A stretch of DNA of 50,481 bases, taken from Streptomyces monomycini (lineage in GTDB: Bacteria; Actinomycetota; Actinomycetes; Streptomycetales; Streptomycetaceae). The translations under genes were made by a program, and so were the position numbers. The stretch is taken from assembly GCF_022271435.1 (NCBI RefSeq), contig NZ_JAFIQY010000056.1, positions 1 through 50,481 on the forward strand, read 5' to 3'. Positions 33,862 through 41,593 of this stretch are shown piece after piece (the first letter of the stretch is position 1; each line of letters opens with the position of its first letter). The notes beneath the pieces are model-generated. The model made no database searches. It worked only from the letters and a program-made list of their open reading frames with translations, and was not told the DNA's origin.

Positions 33862-35040
33862 ATGACGTCCGCCCCCGCCCCCATCCCCGGTTCCGCCGAG
33901 CTCACCGCCGTCAAGGACGCCGTGCGCCGGCACATCAAAGGTAAAGACACCGTCCTGACCGACCTGAGCCGCCGTATCCACGGCCGTCCGGAGACAGCCT
34001 TTACCGAGCACGAGGCAGCCTCCTGGTGCGCCGGGCTGCTGCGCGAGCACGGCTTCGAGGTGACCGCGCCCGCCCACGGCCTGGACACCGCGTTCACGGC
34101 CACCACCGGGACCGGCCCGGTCACGGTGGCCATCGCCTGCGAGTACGACGCCCTGCCGGACCTCGGCCACGCCTGCGGCCACAACCTGATCGCCGCGGCC
34201 GGTGTCGGCGCTGCGCTGGGCCTGGCTCCGTACGCGGCGGAACTGGGCCTGACGGTCCGGGTCGTGGGCACGCCGGCCGAGGAGCGCGGCGCGGGGAAGG
34301 CGCTGCTGCTGGAGGCGGGCGCGTTCGACGGGGTGGACGCGGCGATGATGGTGCACCCGTGCCCGTTCGAGATGTCCGACTTCCGGTCCTTCGCGCTGGG
34401 CACGCTGTCCGTCACGTACACCGGCCGCACCGCCCATCCCAGCCTGAACCCGCACGAGGGCCGCAACGCGGCCGACGCCCTGACCGTGGCCCAGGTCGCC
34501 CTGGGCCTGCTGCGCCAGCAACTGCCGCCGCAGTGGCGGGTGCACGGCGTCACGACTTCGGCCGGCTCCGCGCCGAACGCGATACCCGACCGCGCGACGG
34601 CCGAGTACGAGATCCGCGCCGAGGCCGCCGAGGACCTGCGCGAGCTGCGGGAGCGCGTCGAGGCGTGCTTCCGGGCCGGGGCGCTGGCGACCGGCTGCGA
34701 GGTGACCCTGGAGCGCCCGGAGCCCGACTACCTGGACTTCCGCGGTGACCCCGGACTGATCGCCCTGTGGGGTGCCAACGCGCGCGCCCTGGGCCGTCCC
34801 GAGCCGGTCGAGCGCGGGCCCTTCGCCTGTACGGACATGGGCAATGTGTCCCATGTGGTGCCCGCCATCCACCCCGTGCTGGACATCAGCGGGGGCGCCT
34901 GCGGGCCGCACGAGCCGGAGTTCGCGGAGGCGGCGGTGGCACCGCGGGCCATGCGGGCCCTGCTCGACGGAGCGGTGGGCCTGGCCTGGACGGCGGCGGA
35001 CTTCGCGTACGCCAGGAACGGCGGCGCGGCCGGGGCATGA
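33862..35040 (+). CDS. M20-family metallo-amidohydrolase in the siderophore locus
   Basis: 392 residues. Peptidase M20/amidohydrolase features in order: SRRIHGRPETAFTEHEAA, EYDALPDLGHACGHNLIAAA with the CGH metal-ligand motif, GTPAEERGAGKALLLEAGAF with the EE general-base pair, VHPCPFEM, and a small lid domain (TYTGRTAHPSLNPHEGRNAA). GAGGAGACG precedes the ATG. It shares the iron-box promoter region with the NRPS and is divergent from it. Its substrate is unknown: trimming of the peptide part of the siderophore, hydrolysis of DHB-amide by-products, or iron release after Fes action are all possible. No signal peptide, so cytoplasmic. Confidence 0.85.
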   Translation: MTSAPAPIPGSAELTAVKDAVRRHIKGKDTVLTDLSRRIHGRPETAFTEHEAASWCAGLLREHGFEVTAPAHGLDTAFTATTGTGPVTVAIACEYDALPDLGHACGHNLIAAAGVGAALGLAPYAAELGLTVRVVGTPAEERGAGKALLLEAGAFDGVDAAMMVHPCPFEMSDFRSFALGTLSVTYTGRTAHPSLNPHEGRNAADALTVAQVALGLLRQQLPPQWRVHGVTTSAGSAPNAIPDRATAEYEIRAEAAEDLRELRERVEACFRAGALATGCEVTLERPEPDYLDFRGDPGLIALWGANARALGRPEPVERGPFACTDMGNVSHVVPAIHPVLDISGGACGPHEPEFAEAAVAPRAMRALLDGAVGLAWTAADFAYARNGGAAGA

Positions 35041-35044
35041 CACA

Positions 35045-35078
35045 GTGCCGGTGGCGCCCCGAGGGGTGCCACCGGCAC
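35045..35078. terminator. Bidirectional terminator between convergent genes
   Basis: GTGCCGGTGGCGCCCC (35045-35060) pairs with 35063-35078 around a GA turn, with one G-T wobble. It lies 5 bp after the M20 stop and 26 bp from the binding-protein stop. Confidence 0.8.
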
Positions 35079-35104
35079 CGCAGCGGCCTCCCGGCCGCTC
35101 CGGC

Positions 35105-36106
35105 TCAGGACTTGGACAGCGCCTTGCTGATGTCGTTCATGACGACGCCGCTGGCCAGCGGGCCGCCGCGGGTGGACCAGACAGAGCCGTTGACCGTCAC
35201 CACATGGCCCTTCTTCACCGCGCCCAGCTCCTTGTAGGCGGGCTTGGTCTGGACGTCCTTGAGGGCCTTCTCGCCGTCGGAGGTCAGGGTGGACAGGAAC
35301 AGCCAGTCGCCGTCGATCTCGTCGATCTTCTCCAGGCTGAGCGACGGGGCGTGCGCGTTGCCGTCCTTGTTCTGGTTGGCGGGCCGCTGCAGGCCCATCT
35401 CCAGGGCGACGCCGCTGGCGAACTGCTTCTTCTCCATCCAGCTCGGCCCGTCCGGGTTCCAGCGGACGATGGAGACGGCGGCGCCCTTGTTCGCGCCCAG
35501 CTTCTCGCCCGCCTGCTTGGCGGCGGCCTCGTGGTCGGCGATGACCTTGTTGGCGTCGTTCAGCTTGTTGACGGCGTTGCCGATGCCGCGGAAGGACATC
35601 TTCCAGTCATCGGTGGGCGCCATCGTCACCAGGGTGGCGGGGGTGATCTCGCGCAGCTGCTTGAGGACCTGCTCGTCCTGCATGTCACCGGCGAGGATCA
35701 GGTCGGGCTTGGCCGCGACCACCTTGTCCATGACGGGCTTGAGCAGGCCGCCGACGATGTCGATGCCCGCGACCTTGTCCTTCAGGTAGGCGGGCGGCTC
35801 GTCCAGGCCCTGTCCGTTGGTGATGCCCACCGGCTTGATCTTCAGCGCGAGGACCGCGTCCAGGTCCTCCTGGGTCAGCGTGACGATCCGCTGCGGGTTC
35901 GCGGGCACCTCGACGACCTTGCCGGTGGCGTCCTTGACCGTACGGGTGCCGCCGGACGCCGCCGCGTCCTTGCCGCCCTTGTCCTTGGCGTCCGCGCCGG
36001 AGTCCGAGCCGCAGCCGGTCAACAGCAGCGCCGCGGCACCGAGGGCGGCGACGGCCGAGGCGGTACGGCGTCGGGCGGTGAGAAGTGAGCGGCGGGACAC
36101 GGTCAT
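35105..36106 (-). CDS. Iron-siderophore ABC transporter substrate-binding lipoprotein
   Basis: 333 residues. Lipoprotein signal peptide with lipobox LLLTGC (Cys near residue 32), a Gly/Lys/Ala-rich linker, then the FhuD/FepB-type fold: VPANPQRIVTLTQEDLDAVL, KPVGITNGQG, KPDLILAGDMQDEQVLKQL and VVTVNGSVWSTRGGPLASGV. It would bind the Fe-catecholate outside the membrane and deliver it to the fused permease at 10.4-12.8 kb. The ATG at 36106 has GGAG 7 nt upstream; an upstream in-frame ATG (36124) lacks one. Divergent from the ATPase gene with an iron box between. Confidence 0.93.
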   Translation of the reverse strand: MTVSRRSLLTARRRTASAVAALGAAALLLTGCGSDSGADAKDKGGKDAAASGGTRTVKDATGKVVEVPANPQRIVTLTQEDLDAVLALKIKPVGITNGQGLDEPPAYLKDKVAGIDIVGGLLKPVMDKVVAAKPDLILAGDMQDEQVLKQLREITPATLVTMAPTDDWKMSFRGIGNAVNKLNDANKVIADHEAAAKQAGEKLGANKGAAVSIVRWNPDGPSWMEKKQFASGVALEMGLQRPANQNKDGNAHAPSLSLEKIDEIDGDWLFLSTLTSDGEKALKDVQTKPAYKELGAVKKGHVVTVNGSVWSTRGGPLASGVVMNDISKALSKS

Positions 36107-36189
36107 CGGGGACTCCGGGTTCAATGGGACATGACGTGACGAGGCGTGCGTACGGCGGCCGTGGCAGCCGCACTTCCGCCACTTAGCGT

Positions 36190-36208
36190 TAAGGTTAGCC
36201 TTACCTTA
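36190..36208. promoter_or_regulatory. Iron box between the binding-protein and ATPase genes
   Basis: TAAGGTTAGCCTTACCTTA matches the DmdR/IdeR consensus with a clear dyad. It is 83 bp upstream of the lipoprotein start and 52 bp upstream of the ATPase start used here. As in the box at 10350, it ends directly at an ATG. Confidence 0.88.
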
Positions 36209-36260
36209 TGACAAATAGGCAAGAGGTGTGACCTCTCGCCCCGGGGAAAGGCCGACCACA

Positions 36261-37058
36261 GTGGAACTCCGCGTCGAGCAGCTCACCGCCGGATACGCCG
36301 GGCACCCGGTCGTCGACCGGGTCGATCTGACGGTGGAGTCGGGCCAGGTGGTGGCGGTGGTCGGACCCAACGGCTGCGGCAAGTCCACCCTGCTGCGCTG
36401 CATGGCGCGCCTGCACGAGCCCGCCTCCGGCCAGGTGTTCGCGGGCGACGCCGACGTGTGGCGGCTCAAGCAGCGGGAGGCGGCCCACCGCATCGCCCTG
36501 CTCCCCCAGTCCCCGCAGGCACCCGAGGCGGTCACCGTGGCGGGCCTCGTACGGTACGGACGCCACCCGCACCAGGGCCTGTTCCGCCAGTGGTCCCGCG
36601 AGGACGAACGGGCCGTGACCCGCGCCCTGGAGGCGACCGGCACCACCGGCCTGGCCGACCGCCGCCTCGACCAGCTCTCCGGCGGCCAGCGCCAGCGCTG
36701 CTGGCTGGCCATGGCCCTCGCCCAGGAGACCCCCGTCGTACTGCTCGACGAACCGACCAGCGCCCTCGACATCGGCCACGCCGTGGAGGTGCTGGACCTG
36801 GTCCGCGAGGTCGCGGCGGCCGGGCGGACCATCGTCATGGTCGTCCACGACCTCGCGGCGGCGGCCCGCTACGCCGACACGGTCGTCGCCATGCGGGCGG
36901 GCCGGGTGGTCGCCGCGGGCCCGCCGCGCGAGATCATCGACGCGCCGCTGGTGAAGGAGCTGTACGGCGTCGACGCGGAGATCCTCGCCGCTCCGTCCGA
37001 CGGTTCGCCGGTGGTCGTGCCGACGGCCCGCGCGGCGGTGGGGGCCGTACGGTCCTGA
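36261..37058 (+). CDS. Iron-siderophore ABC transporter ATPase (FecE/FepC-like)
   Basis: 265 residues with Walker A GPNGCGKSTLL, Q-loop LLPQSP, signature LSGGQRQRCWLAMA, Walker B VVLLDEPTSALD and switch HDLAAAARYAD. It energises import of the Fe-siderophore with the fused permease. The GTG at 36261 is chosen because GGGGAAAGG lies about 9 nt upstream; a GTG at 36228 (11 residues longer) has AAGAGG only 1 nt away. A 7-codon frame (ATG 36208 to TGA 36231) lies in the leader and abuts the iron box. The C-terminal 15 residues are variable. Confidence 0.93.
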   Translation: MELRVEQLTAGYAGHPVVDRVDLTVESGQVVAVVGPNGCGKSTLLRCMARLHEPASGQVFAGDADVWRLKQREAAHRIALLPQSPQAPEAVTVAGLVRYGRHPHQGLFRQWSREDERAVTRALEATGTTGLADRRLDQLSGGQRQRCWLAMALAQETPVVLLDEPTSALDIGHAVEVLDLVREVAAAGRTIVMVVHDLAAAARYADTVVAMRAGRVVAAGPPREIIDAPLVKELYGVDAEILAAPSDGSPVVVPTARAAVGAVRS

Positions 37059-37160
37059 AAAGGGCCGCTCCCGTACCCGGGTGAAGCCCCCGCCGGGAAC
37101 ACGGCACAGAAGTGCGGCGCCCCGTCCCATGACGGGCCCGCCGCACTCCCGGCCGGTACG

Positions 37161-37229
37161 GCCTCAGGAGGCCTGTGCCGCCTCAGGAGGCCGGTACAGC
37201 CTCAGGAGGCCGGTACAGCCTCAGGCGAC
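37161..37229. repeat. 19-bp tandem repeats between convergent genes
   Basis: Units GCCTCAGGAGGCCGGTACA at 37180-37198 and 37199-37217, a diverged unit at 37161-37179 and a partial one from 37218. Each contains GGCCTC/GAGGCC-type dyads, so the array can fold into small hairpins and may terminate both flanking genes. Confidence 0.75.
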
Positions 37230-37242
37230 CCACGCCGCCCCC

Positions 37243-38445
37243 TCAGGCAATGAGCTTCTCCAGATCGTCCACGACCTGCCCGACGTCCGGCAGCGCCAGG
37301 CTGGCGAGCTGCGCCTGCCGGATCCGGGCGGCGATGCCGCGGTCGGCCAGGATGTCCCGGCACACGGCGGCCACGGCCTCCGGCGCGGTGTCGGTCAGGT
37401 GCCGGCCGAGCCCCAGTTCCTGCACTCGCTGGGCGTTGGGCAGCTGGTCGCCGAAGTTCGGCAGCACCGCCATGGGCGTGCCCGTGCGCACCGCTTCCCT
37501 GACGCTGTTGTAACCGCCGTGGGTGACGAACAGGTCGGCGCACTCCAGCAGCAGCGGCTGCGCGAGACGGTCCGTCAGGTGGACGTGCGGCGCGGGCTCG
37601 ACGTCGCCGGCAGGGCTGATGCCGCCGGTGGCCACCACGGCCGTGCAATCCAGCCGGGACAGGGCCGCGACGATGGTGCCCAACTGCTCGGCCGGGTCGG
37701 TCATCCCCACCGGCAGCGGGGTGCCCTCGGGCAGCACCTCGCGGAACATCGGCAGTGCGGTGCCCACCGCGGCGAACACCAGGGGCCGGTCGGTGGGCAG
37801 TTCGGTCACCCAGCCGGGCAGTCCGGCGGTGCGGTCCACGACGGTGGTCTGGCGGTAGGCCAGGACCGTCGAGGGGAAGTGGGCGAAGGAGAACGCGGCG
37901 GGCAGGTAGTCGAAGCGGCCGTGCGGGTAGAGCGATCCGGCCTCCTCCTGCACGGGCAGCTCCAGCCGCTCGCGCAGCTCGTTGAGACCCGGCAGCAGGG
38001 TTTCCGGGTCGAGGATGTTGACCGTCCCCGCGGGGATGGGCAGCTGCGGGATGCCGAGCCGCTCGGCGAGCAGGCACGCGCCGAAGTCCATGCCGTCCCG
38101 GATGATGACGTCCGGGCGTACGGTGCGGGCCAGCCCGGCCAGTACGTCGTGGCTCTCGACGGCCATGTCGCCGACGAGCCGGTCGAGCAGGATGCGCAGG
38201 TGCCGGTCCTCCTCGGAGACGCCGTCCGCTTCCGCCGACTCCTCGGCGTCGTCCTGCCAGCCGGACCCGAAGTCGATCCGGGGCAGGCAGGTTTCCACCG
38301 TGACGGGGTCGGCGGCGAAGACGGGGGCCACTTCGGGCGTCGTGGCCACCGTGACGTCGTGGCCGGCCCCGGCCAGCGCGCGGGCCAGTGGCAGCAGGGC
38401 TCTGCCGTGCGACGGAGAGCCGGTCGCGGTGCACAGGACGCGCAT
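37243..38445 (-). CDS. GT1 (MGT/UGT-like) glycosyltransferase
   Basis: 400 residues of the GT-B, GT1 family: N-terminal MRVLCTATGSPSHGRALLPL and GHDVTVAT typical of macrolide- and UDP-glycosyltransferases; C-terminal nucleotide-sugar site with PHVHLTDRLAQPLLLECADL, FVTHGGYNSVREAVRTGTP and NFGDQLPNAQRV, where the His and the DQ pair contact the sugar donor. It is convergent with the ATPase, 184 bp away. GT1 enzymes glycosylate aromatic or macrolide acceptors; IroB, which C-glucosylates DHB rings of enterobactin, belongs to this family. A role on the catechol siderophore is therefore possible but not shown; macrolide inactivation is the main alternative. Confidence 0.85.
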   Translation of the reverse strand: MRVLCTATGSPSHGRALLPLARALAGAGHDVTVATTPEVAPVFAADPVTVETCLPRIDFGSGWQDDAEESAEADGVSEEDRHLRILLDRLVGDMAVESHDVLAGLARTVRPDVIIRDGMDFGACLLAERLGIPQLPIPAGTVNILDPETLLPGLNELRERLELPVQEEAGSLYPHGRFDYLPAAFSFAHFPSTVLAYRQTTVVDRTAGLPGWVTELPTDRPLVFAAVGTALPMFREVLPEGTPLPVGMTDPAEQLGTIVAALSRLDCTAVVATGGISPAGDVEPAPHVHLTDRLAQPLLLECADLFVTHGGYNSVREAVRTGTPMAVLPNFGDQLPNAQRVQELGLGRHLTDTAPEAVAAVCRDILADRGIAARIRQAQLASLALPDVGQVVDDLEKLIA

Positions 38446-38719
38446 GGGTTCCTCTTCTCTGGGCGTTCTCTGGCGGAGGCGGTGCGATCACCGTAGGAAG
38501 CCCCGAAAAGAGGTGTCAAAGAAAGATGACGCCATACGACGACATTCAGTCATCCGGCATGAACAGGCCGCCGAGCGGGCAGTGCCCGCCCCATGATCCA
38601 CCGTGGCGCCCCCGTACCGGGCGCCGGGTGCGCGCAAGATGCGATCAGCGGCCGGCCGCCACACGATGGGACCACGCAGGCGCTGCGGCGCACGCCCGGC
38701 AGGAAGGCGGACAACCGAC

Positions 38720-39490
38720 GTGGAGCACATCGAGGACCGCTCGGCACCCTCCGGCACCGGCGGCGCGGCCGGGGCCGACTCCCCGGTCGAGGCCGCGCGC
38801 TCGTGCCTGGCCCACTCCGCCGTCTGTCTGATGTCCCCGGCCTCGGTCCGGGCGCAGCTGGGCGCGGACGACACGGCGTGGGCGCGCTTCGCCGCGCACT
38901 GGGACGACCTGGGCGAGGACCGGTACGCGGCCGAGCAGGGCACCCGCAGGCTGCGCCGGTACGGCCAGTTCTCCCTCACCCCGGCCACCGGCGAGATCGT
39001 CCAGCTGTCGCACACGCCGTTCGTGCAGCCGAAGGACACCAATCCGCTGTACGAGACGGTGGACCGGCACTTCGAACCGCTGACCGACGCGTTCGTCGCC
39101 GACCCGCTGCTGCGGCCGCTGTTCACCCTGCTGGGTCAGGCGGCGGCCGCCCTGGACGACGCCGGGCGGTGGATCGTCAAGGTGCACCCCTTCCGGGTCG
39201 TCGCGACGGCCGACGACGCGGGCGACCCCACCCCGGAGGGCCGCCACAAGGACGGCGTCACACTGGTGTCGTCCCTGCTCGTCGACCGTGACAACGCCAC
39301 CGGCGGCCAGAGCAGCGTCTACACCCACGACGGGCGGGAACTGCTGTCCACCACCCTGTACCGGCCGGGCAGCCTGCTCCTGTCGGACGACCGGGACTCG
39401 CTGCACTGCGTCTCCCCGATCCGGCCGATGGACCGGTCACGGCCCGCGTACCGCGACGTGCTGGTGACCACGCTCACCGCCGCGCGGTGA
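38720..39490 (+). CDS. 2OG-Fe dioxygenase family protein (PF10014-like)
   Basis: About 256 residues. The family pattern is clear: RRYGQFSLTP, FVQPKDTNPLYETVDRHFEP, VKVHPFRVVA, then the iron ligands H-x-D in GRHKDGVTLVSSLLVDR and the distal His in DSLHCVSPI, with RDVLVTTL at the end. Characterised relatives hydroxylate free amino acids such as isoleucine. No signal peptide. The GTG at 38720 is a guess: AGGAAGG is 12 nt upstream; an ATG at 38666 would add 18 residues. The region between it and the divergent glycosyltransferase (274 bp) shows no iron box. Confidence 0.85.
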   Translation: MEHIEDRSAPSGTGGAAGADSPVEAARSCLAHSAVCLMSPASVRAQLGADDTAWARFAAHWDDLGEDRYAAEQGTRRLRRYGQFSLTPATGEIVQLSHTPFVQPKDTNPLYETVDRHFEPLTDAFVADPLLRPLFTLLGQAAAALDDAGRWIVKVHPFRVVATADDAGDPTPEGRHKDGVTLVSSLLVDRDNATGGQSSVYTHDGRELLSTTLYRPGSLLLSDDRDSLHCVSPIRPMDRSRPAYRDVLVTTLTAAR

Positions 39491-39573
39491 CCACCGGCGG
39501 GCCGCTCGGCGTCCTGGCACCGCGTCTTTCGTACGTCGTGAGATGAACGTTGCTTCCGGGGTACTCGTGACCC

Positions 39574-40236
39574 GTGTTCTTCATCAAACCCCCCGGCGTG
39601 TACGCGCCCCAGGAAGACACCGGAATGCTGGCCGCGGCCCTCCGGCGCGAGTCGCTGCGGCCGGGCGCCGAGGTGCTGGAGGTGGGCGCGGGCAGCGGTG
39701 CCCTGGCGGTCGCCGCGGCCCGGCACGGCGCCGGGCGGGTCACCGCGACGGACGCGGCGTTCGCCGCCGTGCTCACCACCCGGTTGAACGCCTGGTTCGC
39801 CGGGCACGCGAGCCGGGTGCGCGCACACCGCGGCGATCTGCTGCGTCCCGTGGCCGGGCGCCGCTTCGACCTGGTCATGGCGAACCCGCCGTACGTCCCC
39901 TGTCCGGCACCCGTACTGCCGCGCGGCGGCCGGGCGCGGGCGTGGGACGCCGGGCCGGACGGCCGGGCCGTACTGGACCGGCTGTGCGCGCAGGTGCCCG
40001 TGCTGCTCGCCCCGGGCGGTGTGCTGCTGCTCGTCCACTCGCAGCTCTGCGCCCCCGACCGGACCGTGGACCTGCTGACGGACGCCGGTCTGGAGACCTC
40101 GGTCACCGACCGGAGGTTCATCCCGTTCGGGCCGGTGATGCGGCAGCGCGCCCCGTGGCTGGAGGCCCAGGGGCTGATCGCCCCGGGCCAGGACAAGGAA
40201 GAGCTGGTGGTGGTCCGTGCGCAGCGAACCGAGTGA
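39574..40236 (+). CDS. HemK/MTQ2-like methyltransferase
   Basis: 220 residues, class I SAM methyltransferase: VLEVGAGSGALAVAAARHGA (motif I), TATDAAFAAV, and NPPYVPCP, the (D/N)PPY motif of N5-glutamine or N6-adenine methyltransferases. The lack of the PrmC N-terminal domain fits the HemK2/MTQ2 group. Starts with GTG; the TGA is 20 bp inside the next gene. In actinobacteria this type of gene is often beside a CDGSH and a haem-oxygenase-like gene, as here. Substrate unknown. Confidence 0.85.
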   Translation: MFFIKPPGVYAPQEDTGMLAAALRRESLRPGAEVLEVGAGSGALAVAAARHGAGRVTATDAAFAAVLTTRLNAWFAGHASRVRAHRGDLLRPVAGRRFDLVMANPPYVPCPAPVLPRGGRARAWDAGPDGRAVLDRLCAQVPVLLAPGGVLLLVHSQLCAPDRTVDLLTDAGLETSVTDRRFIPFGPVMRQRAPWLEAQGLIAPGQDKEELVVVRAQRTE

Positions 40237-40510
40237 GCACAGGCGTGAATCCGTACCGGAGCGGGCGGAGCCGGCGCGCAAGGAGGCGCGTCGGGTCGTG
40301 CAGGACCCCGGTGGCCCGGTGATCGTCGAAGGCCCGGTCGAAGTGGAGTCCGACGACGGGGCCGTGGTCCGTTCGGACCGTCCGTTCGTGGCGCTGTGCA
40401 TGTGCCGCCGCAGCCGTACCTTCCCGTGGTGCGACACCAGTCATCGCGGCCGCAAGCGGCCCCCGGCCGCGCGGACGGCAGGCGGCGCGTCAGATCGCGG
40501 CGAACAGTGA
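40217..40510 (+). CDS. CDGSH iron-sulfur domain protein
   Basis: 97 residues with the CDGSH/mitoNEET-type cluster motif CMCRRSRTFPWCDTSHRG: three Cys and one His ligating a labile 2Fe-2S cluster, with the actinobacterial form CDTSH. The N-terminal about 30 residues are hydrophilic and weakly conserved, so the true start may be a later GTG near 40298. It overlaps the methyltransferase gene by 20 bp (coupled) and the convergent redox gene by 21 bp. Likely a redox- or iron-sensing electron carrier. Confidence 0.85.
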   Translation: MRSEPSEHRRESVPERAEPARKEARRVVQDPGGPVIVEGPVEVESDDGAVVRSDRPFVALCMCRRSRTFPWCDTSHRGRKRPPAARTAGGASDRGEQ

Positions 40511-41467
40511 GGACTCGCCTGCCTGCCAGGCGCTGAGCAGGTGCTCGCCCAGCCGGTCCTCCAGCAGTTCGGTGGCGCCGATGCCGAACGCGACGTCCGG
40601 GGCGAGCGCGGGCTCCTCGCGCAGCAGCCCCTTCACGACCTGGTGGCGCACCACCTGTTCGTGCACGGCGTCCGCCTCGACGTGCTCGGCGTAGAAGTGC
40701 ACGGCCGCCGGTCCGGCCTCCAGCCGCTCCAGCGCCTGCGCGAGGCGGCGGGACCCGGGCGACGAGGTGATCTCGACCCAGGCGAAGTGGCCTATCAGGG
40801 CGCCTCGGTGCACGCGGTGCAGCCCGAAGAGCGACATCAGGTTGTTGACGGCGAGCATCTGCCGTGAGCAGGCACCCAGGTAGCGGCCGTACGTGCTGTC
40901 CAGGCCGAGGTCGTCCATCAGCTCGGCGAAGAGCCGCGAGTGCACCCGTTCGGCGCGGCCCGCCCCGAACTCGTCGTACTCCACCGCCATCATCCCGGCC
41001 TTGGCCTGGCCCCACAGGCGCGGCACGACCCACAGGTGGGGGTCGGCCTCCTTGAGGTGGTAGAGGGAGCGCTGGGCCGCGTACTCCCGCAGGTGCCGGT
41101 GCTCGCCCTTGTCGCGCAGGAAGTGCGAGACGCCGTCGCCGTCCGCCGGCTCCACCAGCAGGCCGTCGAGCAGCGCGTCCACGTCGTCACGCGCGGGGAC
41201 GTCGGCGCGCAGCGCGCCGAGAAAGGCGTGCTCCAGGGCGGCCCGGAAACGCAGCAGTTCCGGATCCCACTCCCAGGTGTCGGGTACGGCGTCGAAGCCG
41301 CGGTAGTGCAGCTCGTAGCAGAGGGCGAGGGCGAGTTGCAGGTCGTCGCCGTACGGGTCCGACGCCGCCGCCATACGGCTGTCCGGCAGGCGCACGGTGC
41401 CGGGCGGCTGCTCCAGCGCGGAGACGACCGCCGCCGACAGGTCTCCGCGGGCCGGGGGGCGTTTCAC
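40490..41467 (-). CDS. Iron-containing redox enzyme family protein (haem-oxygenase-like diiron fold)
   Basis: 325 residues, all-helical. Conserved segments of the iron-containing redox (HDO) family are present: FRAALEHAFLGALR, MAVEYDEFGAGRAERVHSRL, LFGLHRVHRGALIGHFAWVE and HFYAEHVEADAVHEQVV, which together supply Glu/His/Asp ligands for two irons. Members of this superfamily perform N-oxygenation or oxidative decarboxylation; this subgroup is uncharacterised as far as I know. It overlaps the CDGSH gene tail to tail by 21 bp, and the two are probable functional partners. Confidence 0.88.
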   Translation of the reverse strand: MKRPPARGDLSAAVVSALEQPPGTVRLPDSRMAAASDPYGDDLQLALALCYELHYRGFDAVPDTWEWDPELLRFRAALEHAFLGALRADVPARDDVDALLDGLLVEPADGDGVSHFLRDKGEHRHLREYAAQRSLYHLKEADPHLWVVPRLWGQAKAGMMAVEYDEFGAGRAERVHSRLFAELMDDLGLDSTYGRYLGACSRQMLAVNNLMSLFGLHRVHRGALIGHFAWVEITSSPGSRRLAQALERLEAGPAAVHFYAEHVEADAVHEQVVRHQVVKGLLREEPALAPDVAFGIGATELLEDRLGEHLLSAWQAGESSLFAAI

Positions 41468-41593
41468 GTCGCGGTCCTTCCCTTCACCTGCCCCACCCGT
41501 CCGGGGGGCGGGGTGCCGTGTGGCTCACGAGTGCCCCCGGTGCCTCCGGGGAAACGCCTTGGCCTGCTGGTACGCGGATGGGGAGGCGTCGGG

